A DNA stretch of 8,099 nucleotides from assembly GCA_007128275.1 (NCBI GenBank), contig SKXR01000120.1:1-8099 (forward strand). Direction: 5' to 3'. Source of the stretch: Kiritimatiellia bacterium (GTDB lineage: Bacteria; Verrucomicrobiota; Kiritimatiellia; SLAD01). The notes under the pieces are model-generated. The model was not told the DNA's origin. It saw only the letters and a program-made list of their open reading frames with translations, and did not search any database. Positions 1 to 5,413 of the stretch are shown here, in pieces (position 1 is the stretch's first letter; every line of letters begins with the position of its first letter). Position numbers and translations under genes: made by a program.

Positions 1-1707
1 AACCTCCACCTTTCCGCCGAACGGCGAATACACGGGCGTTTCTTCGCCCGCATCCGTAGACGTTTCTTCCTGCTTCTCCGCCGGCTTTGCGGGCGCGGCT
101 TTTCCGCCGCCCGACCCCGAGGGTGGTTCGATCGTGACTTTGAACGTGCGCGTACTCGCCCCTTCCACCACGGTACAGGTCGTGGTCACCGGTCCTGCCC
201 ACGACGGCGCAGCGGCGGCGGTGGGCGCCGGTTTTGTTTCCTTTTCCGCTTCCGGCCCGGCCTCCTCCACCTGCTCCTTCTTCTTCAGGGGCAGATTGAT
301 ACGCGCCTTGCCGCTCAAGAACCGGACCCCTTCGTTCAGGTCCATGTTCTTGCCCGGTACAATGGCGGACGCCACGAGGAAGATGTTCTCTTCCGTAATG
401 GGTAGATCCCGTTCCTTCAAGGCGGCTTCAGCGGCGGCCAAGGTGTCGGGCGCCTCTTCGAGCGGATCGCCGTCAAACGGTTCCAGTTCGAGTTGCTCGG
501 AAGCGATCTTCACCACCTCTTCGTCCGGCGGCTCCGGGGGCTTGCCGAAATAGCCGAGCACGGAACGGCCATAGCCGGCATCGATCTTCTTCCAGCGCCC
601 GTGCAATACATTGTTAAAGGCCTGCAACCAATACTGCTGACTGCCCGGCGTCACGCTGGTCCATGCGCCGCCCGCCTTTACCACCACCGGAAACTCGGCC
701 AGTACGTCGCTGTACCGGTCCATGATGCCCACCGATTCCATCATGTGCACATTCGGTCCGATCGCACCACCCGGCATCGGGAAATTAACCACGCGCGCGT
801 CCGCGGCGATGGTGACCGGATTGAAAGCGTATTCTTTCAGGCCTTCGTCCAGGACCTTCTCGATCTCCGGCATCTTGGTCTCATCGATATCGAGAAAATA
901 GCCGGTGTTCTTCAGTGCATGCCACATGGACCGCACATCGGGTTGCACCGTGCCGGACGCCATCGGGCGCACGGAGAGGTCAATGCCGTCCACGCCGCCT
1001 TGAATGCCCGCCATGTAACAAGCCACGGCCATGGAGGCGGTGTCGTGCGTGTGCTGCCACAAAGGAATCTCCGGCGGCAGAATCTTCTTCAATCCTTTCG
1101 CCGTTTCGTAGCAGGTACGCGGATCGGTCGTGCCCGACGCGTCTTTCATGCAGACGGAATCAATCTGCACACCGGAAGCCAGCACCTGTTTAATCACATT
1201 GATGTAGAACTCGGCGGTATGCACCTCCCGCGACTTGTAGGGCAATCCCATCAGGGCCACGCACACCTGATGATGCATGCCCGCGTCAATAATGGGTTTG
1301 GCGGTCTTGATGAGATTGTCGGCATCGTTCAGGAAATCGAAATTGCGGTCCCAGGTGGTCCCGTGTTTCTTCATGAGCTTGCCCTGCAACCCCAGCGCCT
1401 TGAGTTTCTGCGTGGTGAGCGTCACGCCGGATACGGACCGCGTCAGGATTTGCAGGTCGACATCGGGTCCGACCACCTTGCGCATCTTGTCCATGCACTC
1501 GAACGGGTCTTCGCCCGCATAGAAATAGGGCGCCTGATACCGCGCGCCGCCGCCGAACTCGAAGTGCCGGATACCGGCGTTCGCCGCCACTTCCATGGCC
1601 GGCAGGATATCGTTGACCCGCACCTTCCCGCCAAACACGCTTTGGAGCCCGTCCCTAAACGTGGTGAGCATGACGCGGATTTTCTTTTCTTTCTGCGTGA
1701 AGATCAT
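1..1707 (-). CDS. oadA: Biotin-dependent carboxyltransferase, OadA/PycB-type alpha subunit (partial, C-terminus cut by window edge)
   Basis: 569 codons are visible from the ATG at 1707; no stop is reached. The family moves a carboxyl group between a keto acid (oxaloacetate/pyruvate) and a biotin carried on its own C-terminal domain. Residues about 10-275 fit the HMGL-like TIM barrel: RDGLQS (18-23) with putative metal ligand D19, the MKDASG motif with the carbamyl-lysine candidate K188, QHTHDT with metal ligands H219 and H221, and GTVQP with T253. Residues about 290-475 fit the PYC/OADA conserved domain. A Pro/Ala/Glu/Lys-rich linker (about 475-555) leads into the first strand of a biotinyl domain (SPFGGKVEV); the biotinylated lysine lies outside the window. 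AGGAGG at 1717-1722, nine bases upstream, supports the start. The ATG overlaps the stop of the OadG-like gene, which points to a Na+-pump decarboxylase rather than a soluble pyruvate carboxylase subunit, though pycB or mmdA-like roles remain possible. The pyruvate-site RGQN motif is replaced by RSVS (90-93). Confidence 0.87.
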   Translation of the reverse strand, partial: MIFTQKEKKIRVMLTTFRDGLQSVFGGKVRVNDILPAMEVAANAGIRHFEFGGGARYQAPYFYAGEDPFECMDKMRKVVGPDVDLQILTRSVSGVTLTTQKLKALGLQGKLMKKHGTTWDRNFDFLNDADNLIKTAKPIIDAGMHHQVCVALMGLPYKSREVHTAEFYINVIKQVLASGVQIDSVCMKDASGTTDPRTCYETAKGLKKILPPEIPLWQHTHDTASMAVACYMAGIQGGVDGIDLSVRPMASGTVQPDVRSMWHALKNTGYFLDIDETKMPEIEKVLDEGLKEYAFNPVTIAADARVVNFPMPGGAIGPNVHMMESVGIMDRYSDVLAEFPVVVKAGGAWTSVTPGSQQYWLQAFNNVLHGRWKKIDAGYGRSVLGYFGKPPEPPDEEVVKIASEQLELEPFDGDPLEEAPDTLAAAEAALKERDLPITEENIFLVASAIVPGKNMDLNEGVRFLSGKARINLPLKKKEQVEEAGPEAEKETKPAPTAAAAPSWAGPVTTTCTVVEGASTRTFKVTIEPPSGSGGGKAAPAKPAEKQEETSTDAGEETPVYSPFGGKVEV

Positions 1708-1931
1708 CGCTTTCGTCCTCCTGTGATTTCTTCGATCCGGGATACTCGCGCACCGGGAAATAGCGTGGATACCGCCGTGTTGATGGCTACCGCCATGGCC
1801 GCGCCCGACGCGGAGCGGGGTGGGGGAAACAGCGCGGTCAAAAGACGCATCGCCAGCGCCAGCACGGAGAGTAGCACCAATACCACCACAAATGCGTTCA
1901 AACAGATTACAAAGAGGTTTACCTCATCCAT
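1704..1931 (-). CDS. oadG: Small membrane subunit of a sodium-pump decarboxylase, OadG (gamma) family
   Basis: The product is 75 residues. One hydrophobic helix (about residues 6-28, NLFVICLNAFVVV...LLSVLALAMRL) is followed by a short basic/alanine-rich cytosolic tail with AAMAVAINTAVSTLFPGARVSRIEE. This layout of one N-terminal helix and an Ala-rich segment ending in an Arg/Glu motif is typical of short OadG-like proteins, which anchor the alpha (carboxyltransferase) subunit to the membrane beta subunit that pumps Na+. I chose the ATG at 1931 over an in-frame upstream start because GGGAGG lies at 1941-1946 with a nine-base spacer and the helix begins straight after it; an upstream start would add about 53 residues with no domain character. 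The TGA stop overlaps the oadA ATG (ATGA), so translation is probably coupled. The tail is short and lacks the His-rich C-terminus described for some OadG proteins. Family assignment rests on layout and neighbour. Confidence 0.75.
   Translation of the reverse strand: MDEVNLFVICLNAFVVVLVLLSVLALAMRLLTALFPPPRSASGAAMAVAINTAVSTLFPGARVSRIEEITGGRKR
1717..1722 (-). promoter_or_regulatory. Ribosome binding site of oadA, inside oadG
   Basis: AGGAGG on the minus strand lies within the last codons of oadG, nine bases before the oadA ATG. A full-strength site inside the upstream gene suggests that oadA is translated at a high level and coupled to oadG. Confidence 0.75.
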
Positions 1932-1940
1932 CGTTACCGG

Positions 1941-1946
1941 CCTCCC
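1941..1946 (-). promoter_or_regulatory. Ribosome binding site of oadG
   Basis: GGGAGG on the minus strand stands nine bases before the ATG at 1931. It decides the short 75-residue start for the OadG-like protein. Confidence 0.7.
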
Positions 1947-1961
1947 AAGAAACAAGCTACG

Positions 1962-1967
1962 AATATA
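1962..1967 (-). promoter_or_regulatory. Possible -10 element for the oadG-oadA operon
   Basis: TATATT on the minus strand lies about 30 bases upstream of the oadG start. No convincing -35 is present at 16-18 bp; the segment there is CTTTTC-like. The site is plausible because the 169-nt gap to the M24 gene is long enough for a separate promoter, but the call is weak. Confidence 0.3.
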
Positions 1968-2067
1968 GCATGGCGCCGCGGAAAGAAAAGTATTTTGGAA
2001 CAGCGAACGAAGGCGCGAGGACCCCGCATCCCGTCGGAAACCGGCTTGGTCAAGAATAGATAAGCTC

Positions 2068-2082
2068 GTCCGTTCGACGGGC
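2068..2082. other. Small inverted repeat between the M24 peptidase gene and oadG
   Basis: GTCCGT-TCG-ACGGGC forms a six-pair stem (one G-T pair) with a three-base loop, 19 bases past the stop of the M24 gene on the minus strand. No T-run follows on that strand, so it is at most a weak terminator or RNA-end stabiliser. The rest of the 1932-2100 gap shows nothing else clear apart from the -10-like site. Confidence 0.3.
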
Positions 2083-2100
2083 CGGACCAAACGCCGATCG

Positions 2101-3216
2101 TCAACACCGCGCCAGGATCCGGCAGCCGTCGCGCGTGACCACCACCGTGTCTTCGAACCGCACGCCGCCCCATTTCTTATAGTAGAGGCCCGGTTCCACG
2201 GTGATCACGTCTCCCGCAAGCAACCGCGTGTCGGTCAGGTTCACCGAAGGTGCTTCGTGAATCTCGAGCCCGATGCCATGGCCCGTGCTGTGTATGAATC
2301 CTTCGCCCCATCCGTTCTTCACCGTGGTTTCGAAGTCGTGTTCCCGCAACACGCGTTGCGCCGTCTCGTGTACCCGTTTCACGGTCACGCCCGAGCGGAT
2401 GACCGACAAGGCCGCCTTTTGCGCGGCGCGTACCGCGCGCATCATGCGAGCTACTTCGGGTTTGGGGTCGCCTTTGACAACCGTCCGGCTGATGTCGCCC
2501 CAGTATCCGGTGATCTTGTGGCGCGGAAAGATATCGATGACGATGGGTTGCCCCGCGCGCAACGGACCGTGTCCTCGTTCGTGCGGTTCGGCGCCTTGCG
2601 CGCCGCCCGCCACGATCGTGTCCTGCGCCATGCAGTCGTGATCCAGCAATGCGCGATCAATCACGCGCCGCACGTCTTCGGATCGCAAACGGCGTCCGTC
2701 ATTCTTCAACAGATACCCACGCGCATCCACCGCCGCGTTCGTGATGGTCTGTACGGCCGCTTTCATGGCCTGCACCGCCGCGCGTTGCGCGGTCGTGATC
2801 ATACGGATTTCTTCGGACGATTTGCGGCGCCGCTTCGGGAACAACGCCGCTTCGGATACCGTAAGGCGTATGCCCTTTGCCTGGAGTTGCTTCGCCACTC
2901 CCAGCGGGAAGGATGCATCCACCAGCACCGAGCGCCGTCGCTGGTGCTTGAGCAAAGCAAGCGCCCAAGCCGATAGCCGTCCGCGATCCGCGCCCTGCAA
3001 TCCCAACTGCTGCGGAGTGAACAGGTCCGTCACATCCGCCGTCGCTTTTGCGCGTCCGAATTCCAGCAAGGACACCACCAGATATTTCCGTCGCCCATCC
3101 ACCAAGAGCACCACCGGGTCCGGCGCCGTAAACCCGCTCGCATAACGGAGATCCGCATCCCGCGTACCGCCTTCAATCAGCAAAATCGGCCTTGTTAACT
3201 TCTTTCCCATTTGCAT
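2101..3216 (-). CDS. M24-family metallopeptidase (Xaa-Pro aminopeptidase / PepQ-like)
   Basis: The product is 371 residues, close to the usual 350-370 for short bacterial Xaa-Pro peptidases. Such enzymes remove N-terminal residues before proline, or cleave Xaa-Pro dipeptides, in the cytoplasm; no signal peptide or membrane segment is seen. The N-terminal part (about 1-130) fits the creatinase-N-like domain. The pita-bread catalytic domain (about 135-371) has all five metal ligands: D228 (VIDIF), D241 (GDISRT), H313 (STGHGIGLEIHE), E341 (VEPGLYY) and E355 (RFED), plus H212 (AEPH) and H320, which line the active site in this family. The start is uncertain by two codons: AGAG at 3217-3220 is better spaced for the ATG at 3210 than for the one at 3216. 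It reads away from dnaA and precedes oadG by 169 nt in the same direction; co-transcription is possible but not shown. Which substrate it prefers cannot be told from the sequence. Confidence 0.9.
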   Translation of the reverse strand: MQMGKKLTRPILLIEGGTRDADLRYASGFTAPDPVVLLVDGRRKYLVVSLLEFGRAKATADVTDLFTPQQLGLQGADRGRLSAWALALLKHQRRRSVLVDASFPLGVAKQLQAKGIRLTVSEAALFPKRRRKSSEEIRMITTAQRAAVQAMKAAVQTITNAAVDARGYLLKNDGRRLRSEDVRRVIDRALLDHDCMAQDTIVAGGAQGAEPHERGHGPLRAGQPIVIDIFPRHKITGYWGDISRTVVKGDPKPEVARMMRAVRAAQKAALSVIRSGVTVKRVHETAQRVLREHDFETTVKNGWGEGFIHSTGHGIGLEIHEAPSVNLTDTRLLAGDVITVEPGLYYKKWGGVRFEDTVVVTRDGCRILARC

Positions 3217-3316
3217 CTCTTACCGCATAATCAATTGCGTACGAAGCTTTTTTACAATCGACATAACCCCACACCACGGAGTTGATCAATTTTTGGGATG
3301 CTGATCAATAATACCC

Positions 3317-3325
3317 TGTGCAAAA
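3317..3325 (-). promoter_or_regulatory. DnaA-box-like site upstream of dnaA
   Basis: TTTTGCACA on the minus strand fits the relaxed consensus TTWTNCACA and differs by one base from the TTATGCACA boxes found downstream of dnaA. It could serve dnaA autoregulation or a second origin subregion. Confidence 0.45.
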
Positions 3326-3441
3326 GACCTACAAAAACCTTTATCTAGTAGGTTTCCAAGGTGTATCGACTACATATTGTGGTGTTGATAATTATCGCCT
3401 GTTTTTCTGTTTTTGCCTTGTCGGTCTCTCGGGCCTGTCAT

Positions 3442-3473
3442 AGTCTTTGTCCTGCACAGGCAATACAGAGACT
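3442..3473. repeat. Inverted repeat upstream of dnaA
   Basis: AGTCTTTGT (3442-3450) pairs with ACAGAGACT (3465-3473) over nine positions with one G-T pair. The 14-base centre holds the smaller dyad CCTG-CA-CAGG. It could be an operator or an RNA hairpin; no T-run follows. Confidence 0.4.
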
Positions 3474-3485
3474 CATCGAAGGCTG

Positions 3486-3512
3486 TTAATAAGCTGTTAA
3501 TGACCTTTTAAT
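3486..3512. promoter_or_regulatory. Three helically phased TTAAT motifs upstream of dnaA
   Basis: TTAAT occurs at 3486-3490, 3497-3501 and 3508-3512, exactly 11 bp apart. The first two are part of a longer CTGTTAAT direct repeat. One-turn spacing is what a protein binding one face of DNA, or bent DNA, would use. Confidence 0.4.
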
Positions 3513-3559
3513 GAGTTTCGGGCTCTCGCTGTAAGCATCTGATTCTGCGCTGATAACAG

Positions 3560-3593
3560 GGAAGTCCTTCGGGGGCTTCCAGGGTGATTTTTT
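3560..3593 (+). terminator. Hairpin with trailing T-run in the dnaA leader (candidate attenuator)
   Basis: GGAAGTCC and GGGCTTCC (3560-3580) form an eight-pair stem with one G-T pair and a five-base loop. A run of six T follows at 3588-3593. Seven bases separate stem and T-run, which is longer than in a standard intrinsic terminator, so termination would be inefficient. Any transcript starting upstream would carry this element in the dnaA 5' leader. Confidence 0.3.
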
Positions 3594-3687
3594 GCGGTAT
3601 CATCCGGACTCGGTACGGCGCGCGGATAGTGTCGCGAGCGATGAGGGCACATTGATTTTGGTTTAGGGTATTTACGTTCATTTTGGC

Positions 3688-3694
3688 GGGGAGG
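3688..3694 (+). promoter_or_regulatory. Ribosome binding site deciding the dnaA start
   Basis: GGGGAGG ends six bases before the GTG at 3701. The in-frame TTG at 3683 overlaps this site and cannot use it, so GTG 3701 is the likely start. Confidence 0.8.
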
Positions 3695-3700
3695 TACGCA

Positions 3701-5077
3701 GTGGAGAACAACGCGTCTACGGTGTGGGGCGGCGCATGCAAGCGGCTACAGGAAGTCCTTTCGAAAGATGTATATGAACGTTGGATTAATGTCATTGAGG
3801 CGAAAGCCCTTGAAGATGACACCCTGACGCTTCGTGTGGCCAACGACTTCTATCAGTCATGGCTCGTGGAAAACTATCTCTCCCTGATCAAGGATGCGGT
3901 GTCCGTCGTAACCGGGCGCGACTTGACGATCACGTTCGACGTGAATCATACGCATCTGTCCGAACCCGGGACGGCGTCCACCGCGCACACGGTAACGGTG
4001 GATAAACCCGAACGCACCCAGCCGCGGCGACCGGCCCGCAAGAAATCAGGTCCGCCCACCCTGCTCAATCCCAATTACACCTTTGATTCATTCATCATCG
4101 GTTCTTCCAACAACTTTGCGCATGCCGCGTGCCTGGCCGTGGCCCAATCGCCCGCCCGGGCCTATAACCCCCTGTTCATTTACGGCGGGGTCGGACTCGG
4201 GAAGACCCATTTGATGCAGGCCATCGGTAATTATGTGCTGACCCAACAGGCCGACGCGAGCGTCTGTTATATGTCCTGCGAGGCGTTCACCAACGATTAC
4301 ATCGACGCCATCCAAAACCGGAGCCTCATCGAATTCCGAAAGAAATATCGCCAGACCGATCTGCTGCTGATCGACGACATCCAGTTTCTGGCCGGCAAGG
4401 AACGCATGCAGGAAGAGTTCTTCCACACCTTCAACGCCCTTTTCGACCAGCATAAACAGATCATTCTGACCTGCGACCGGCCCGCCTCCGAAATTCCGGG
4501 CTTGGAACATCGCCTCGTGTCACGGTTTGAATGGGGGTTGGTGACCGAATTGGAGCCGCCCGACGTGGAAACGCGGATCGCCATCCTGCGCAAGAAACAG
4601 CAGATATTGAACCTTCATCTGCCCGACGAGATTCTCCAGTTCCTGGCCGAACGCATCCGATCGAATATCCGCCGTCTGGAGGGCGCCCTGATCCGTACCG
4701 CGTCCTATGCGTCCCTGACCGGCCGCGAACTCAACAAGGAATCCCTGGAATATCTCTTGCGCGACACGCTGGATCAGGAACAGCAGGAAAAAGTCACCAT
4801 CGAAACCATCCAACGGGCCGTGGCCGAGTTTTACGACATCCGGCTGGCCGATATGACCAGCAAGCGCCGGCCTCAATCAATCGCCATGCCGCGCCAGGTC
4901 GCCATGTATCTCAGTCGTCAGCTCACGCAACATTCGTATCCCATGATTGCCGACGCGTTTGGGAAGAATCACGCCACCGTTTTGCACGCCTGTCGATTGA
5001 TCACCGATAAGATGACGAAAGAGCCGCAGGTTAGGCAGGCGGTGAGCACGATTCAGCAGAAGCTCGTCCGGCGATAG
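3701..5077 (+). CDS. dnaA: Chromosomal replication initiator protein DnaA
   Basis: DnaA binds DnaA boxes at oriC as an ATP-driven oligomer, opens the duplex and loads helicase. From GTG 3701 the product is 458 residues, a normal length. Domain I is about 1-80 (W-rich, YERWINVIEA), a basic Pro-rich linker covers about 80-118, the AAA+ core about 119-350 and domain IV about 365-458. The AAA+ core shows Walker A GGVGLGKTH (162-170, K168), Walker B LLLIDD (221-226), the box VII region LEHRLVSRFEWG with arginine-finger candidate R275, and sensor II in NIRRLEGAL (about R324). Domain IV has MPRQVAMYLSRQLT and the signature FGKNHATVLHACRLI. In that signature the usual R/K-D-H-T-T-V reads K-N-H-A-T-V, altering two positions at the DNA-contact loop. 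The gene lies between two non-coding regions with DnaA-box-like sites, which suggests autoregulation. No recF, rpmH or gyrB is adjacent. Confidence 0.98.
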   Translation: MENNASTVWGGACKRLQEVLSKDVYERWINVIEAKALEDDTLTLRVANDFYQSWLVENYLSLIKDAVSVVTGRDLTITFDVNHTHLSEPGTASTAHTVTVDKPERTQPRRPARKKSGPPTLLNPNYTFDSFIIGSSNNFAHAACLAVAQSPARAYNPLFIYGGVGLGKTHLMQAIGNYVLTQQADASVCYMSCEAFTNDYIDAIQNRSLIEFRKKYRQTDLLLIDDIQFLAGKERMQEEFFHTFNALFDQHKQIILTCDRPASEIPGLEHRLVSRFEWGLVTELEPPDVETRIAILRKKQQILNLHLPDEILQFLAERIRSNIRRLEGALIRTASYASLTGRELNKESLEYLLRDTLDQEQQEKVTIETIQRAVAEFYDIRLADMTSKRRPQSIAMPRQVAMYLSRQLTQHSYPMIADAFGKNHATVLHACRLITDKMTKEPQVRQAVSTIQQKLVRR

Positions 5078-5194
5078 CAGCCGAACGAAGCCGACGCATG
5101 GTCGGTCTGTATCCGCCCGTGTTACGCATCCATGAGGGATGGTCTAACAAGAGACAGTAACTAGACGGGATAACCTGTCGATAAATATGCAGGA

Positions 5195-5203
5195 TGTGCA
5201 TAA
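5195..5203 (-). promoter_or_regulatory. DnaA box, perfect
   Basis: TTATGCACA on the minus strand is a full match to TTATNCACA. The one-mismatch box TTATCGACA lies ten bases to the left (5176-5184, same strand), giving a pair about two helical turns apart. Confidence 0.75.
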
Positions 5204-5304
5204 CACGAAGTTGCAGACAGGCAAACGATGTTGTGCGGATGATATGAGGGAGTTGTCGACAAGGGAAAATCTGCGTAAGATGCCCTGAAGAAAAGGACTT
5301 AAGC

Positions 5305-5334
5305 TTGTTATTGATCTTATGCACAGATCATAAT
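5305..5334 (+). promoter_or_regulatory. Candidate dnaN promoter overlapping a DnaA box
   Basis: TTGTTA (5305-5310) and CATAAT (5329-5334, five of six matches to TATAAT) are 18 bp apart. Transcription would begin near 5341, leaving a leader of about 70 nt before dnaN. The perfect DnaA box fills the centre of the spacer, so DnaA binding should compete with RNA polymerase. Confidence 0.45.
5317..5325 (+). promoter_or_regulatory. DnaA box, perfect, framed by TGATC/GATCA
   Basis: TTATGCACA is a full match to TTATNCACA. The five bases on each side are inverted copies (TGATC at 5312, GATCA at 5326). It sits inside the spacer of the predicted dnaN promoter and directly before the trio-like triplets, so it may serve both initiation and dnaN control. 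Confidence 0.75.
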
Positions 5335-5385
5335 AAGAAGAATAGATAGATTAATTTTTTATGCTCTTATTATTATTCGATGATA
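5331..5385 (+). other. Candidate DNA unwinding element with DnaA-trio-like triplets
   Basis: TAA-TAA-GAA-GAA-TAG (5331-5345) gives five consecutive triplets with a central A, starting five bases after a DnaA box. This matches the DnaA-trio idea (NAN triplets bound by DnaA on single-stranded DNA). An AT-rich tract with a T6 run (5355-5360) and TTATTATTATT (5367-5377) follows. It is the most easily melted part of the spacer by eye. Confidence 0.5.
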
Positions 5386-5401
5386 AGTCACTTGGGGAAC
5401 C

Positions 5402-5406
5402 GGAGG
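5402..5406 (+). promoter_or_regulatory. Ribosome binding site of dnaN
   Basis: GGAGG stands seven bases before the ATG at 5414 and fixes the dnaN start. Confidence 0.75.
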
Positions 5407-5413
5407 AACGTGA

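Larger units (their letters stand above)
3217..3700. promoter_or_regulatory. Divergent intergenic region between the M24 gene and dnaA, possible left part of the origin
   Basis: This is 484 nt without a credible gene. It holds AT-rich patches (3230-3265, 3282-3320, 3375-3415), a DnaA-box-like site at 3317-3325, the near-box TTATCAACA (minus strand, 3383-3391), two TGATCAAT repeats 19 bp apart (3283-3290 and 3302-3309), an inverted repeat at 3442-3473, three TTAAT motifs at exact 11-bp steps (3486-3512) and a hairpin with a T-run (3560-3593). It must contain the promoters of the divergent M24 gene and dnaA, but no hexamer pair stands out. The mixture resembles the upstream half of a bipartite origin, which is inference. 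Confidence 0.5.
5078..5413. other. Predicted replication origin oriC between dnaA and dnaN
   Basis: This is 336 nt without a gene, AT-rich towards dnaN. It has two perfect TTATGCACA boxes in opposite orientation (5195-5203 minus, 5317-5325 plus), the one-mismatch box TTATCGACA (minus, 5176-5184) and the 10-bp palindrome TTGTCGACAA (5253-5262), which is also box-like. The right-hand box is framed by TGATC and GATCA (5312-5330) and followed at once by TAA-TAA-GAA-GAA-TAG (5331-5345) and an AT-rich run to about 5385, a candidate unwinding element. Two five-pair hairpins (5091-5105 and 5127-5141) lie just after dnaA; neither has a T-run, so they are poor terminators. A dnaA-dnaN spacer with clustered boxes is a common origin position; the function itself is inferred. 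Confidence 0.75.

Noticed and set aside
493..1968. 491-codon open frame on the plus strand
   Set aside because: It is the antisense shadow of the carboxyltransferase gene. Its translation is His/Arg-rich without domain character, whereas the minus strand gives intact HMGL and PYC/OADA motifs and good ribosome binding sites.
2257..2976. 239-codon open frame on the plus strand
   Set aside because: It is antisense to the M24 peptidase, whose five metal ligands are all intact; the plus-strand product has no recognisable motif.
3282..3312. Plus-strand promoter TTGATC-N19-AATAAT upstream of dnaA
   Set aside because: A 19-bp spacer is too long, and the transcript leader would be about 380 nt; not strong enough to list as a feature.
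3683..3700. TTG start for dnaA at 3683
   Set aside because: The Shine-Dalgarno GGGGAGG lies inside this extension and is correctly spaced only for the GTG at 3701.
5091..5141. Rho-independent terminator after dnaA
   Set aside because: The two stems have only five pairs each and no T-run follows either.
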